Shown piece after piece: positions 32,338 through 33,121 of a stretch of 33,121 nucleotides of DNA. Each line of letters starts with the position of its first letter. The stretch's first letter is position 1. Made by a program: the position numbers and the translations under genes. Source of the DNA: Nitrosomonas sp. (lineage in GTDB: Bacteria > Pseudomonadota > Gammaproteobacteria > Burkholderiales > Nitrosomonadaceae); assembly GCA_021774265.1 (NCBI GenBank), contig JAJFJG010000167.1:1-33121 (forward strand), read 5' to 3'. The notes under the pieces are model-generated. The model was not told the DNA's origin. It searched no databases and saw only the letters and a list, made by a program, of their open reading frames with translations.

Positions 32338-33121
32338 ATGCGTTTATCTGATCTTAAGAATTTTCATGTAACTGAACTGATTAAAATGGCCGTTGACAAT
32401 GAAATTGATGGCGCCAATCGTTTGCGAAAACAGGATCTGGTTTTTGCATTGCTTAAGAATGAAGCACGTAAAGGCGAAAGTATTTATGGCCATGGCACCT
32501 TAGAAGTACTTCAAGATGGCTTTGGTTTTTTACGCTCTCCTGATACGTCTTACCTTGCTGGCCCGGATGATATCTATATCTCACCTAGCCAAATTAGGCG
32601 TTTTAATTTGCATACAGGTGATTCGATTGATGGCGAGATACGTCCACCTAAAGATGGTGAGCGCTACTTTGCGCTGGTAAAAGTTGATAAAGTTAATGAT
32701 GAGCCACCTGAGAACTCTAAGAATAAAATTCTTTTTGAAAATCTTACGCCATTGTTCCCGACCGAGCGACTAGAGCTCGAGCGCGATATTAAAGCAGAAG
32801 AAAATACGACGGGTCGCATTGTTGACCTGATTGCGCCCATTGGTAAAGGGCAGCGTGGTTTGTTAGTTGCCAGTCCAAAATCTGGCAAGACGGTGATGTT
32901 GCAGCATATTGCTCACTCAATTGCGGCTAATCATCCCGATGTTATCTTGATGGTGCTTTTGATTGATGAACGGCCTGAAGAAGTGACAGAAATGATTCGT
33001 TCGGTCAGAGGCGAAGTTATATCTTCAACCTTTGATGAACCAGCTGTGCGTCATGTTCAAGTGGCTGACTTGGTTATTGAGAACGCCAAGCGACTGGTTG
33101 AACATAAAAAAGATGTAGTGA
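32338..33121 (+). CDS. rho: Transcription termination factor Rho, N-terminal 261 residues
   Basis: The frame opens at ATG 32338 and runs off the right edge. It covers the N-terminal helical domain ([18 protein letters not shown]), the cold-shock-like primary RNA-binding domain with GFGFLRSP at 61-68, the connector [13 protein letters not shown], and the start of the ATPase domain with Walker A ASPKSGKT (178-185). It continues through [13 protein letters not shown] and SSTFDEP into the Q-loop region. Rho is normally about 419 residues, so about 160 are missing. It is a hexameric RNA-dependent helicase that ends transcription. No strong ribosome site is visible. The first residues (MRLSDLKN instead of the E. 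coli MNLTELKN) match the family. Confidence 0.97.
   Translation, partial: MRLSDLKNFHVTELIKMAVDNEIDGANRLRKQDLVFALLKNEARKGESIYGHGTLEVLQDGFGFLRSPDTSYLAGPDDIYISPSQIRRFNLHTGDSIDGEIRPPKDGERYFALVKVDKVNDEPPENSKNKILFENLTPLFPTERLELERDIKAEENTTGRIVDLIAPIGKGQRGLLVASPKSGKTVMLQHIAHSIAANHPDVILMVLLIDERPEEVTEMIRSVRGEVISSTFDEPAVRHVQVADLVIENAKRLVEHKKDVV

Overview
The window reads as a moderately AT-rich chromosomal segment from a proteobacterium of the gamma/beta type. The main pointers are TamA/TamB, the order uvrC-pgsA-tRNA-Gly-tRNA-Cys (close to the Escherichia coli uvrC-pgsA-glyW-cysT-leuZ order), trxA next to rho, a TIGR04073-type protein and a DUF4389 protein. The genus cannot be fixed from the sequence alone.

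Left third (1-14 kb) is the accessory-looking part. An IS1595-type element runs off the left edge and is inserted into a decayed IS110-type element. Then come an ArsC/Spx-like protein, a DUF4389 membrane protein and a convergent dienelactone hydrolase. After a roughly 0.8 kb gene-poor stretch that ends in a possible short leader ORF lies one very large protein (1165 aa), which I read as a pyrophosphate-dependent PEP carboxykinase. Downstream on the minus strand are two tandemly duplicated TonB-dependent receptors preceded by a small overlapping gene. A second, clearly dead IS1595-type copy closes this part.

Middle (14-24.6 kb): an unrecognised secreted protein, then the tamA-tamB outer-membrane translocation and assembly pair (minus strand). 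Divergent from it is a DNA-repair and housekeeping run: family 5 uracil-DNA glycosylase, a 4-oxalocrotonate tautomerase-like small protein, uvrC, pgsA, and two tRNAs behind a near-consensus promoter.

Right third (24.6-33.1 kb): a roughly 0.9 kb AT-rich stretch with no gene but with good promoter-like sequences, then a TIGR04073 family protein, a Sel1-repeat lytic transglycosylase, a DUF3750 protein, a ferric-iron ABC transporter (binding protein, fused permease, ATPase) behind a promoter that overlaps a Fur-box-like site, thioredoxin, and the first 261 codons of rho, which runs off the right edge.

Most genes are housekeeping or envelope functions. The points most worth a second look are the candidate PPi-PEPCK with its possible leader ORF, the mosaic pair of TonB receptors, and the promoter-bearing gene desert after the tRNAs. 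I see no CRISPR array, prophage or recognisable anti-phage system.
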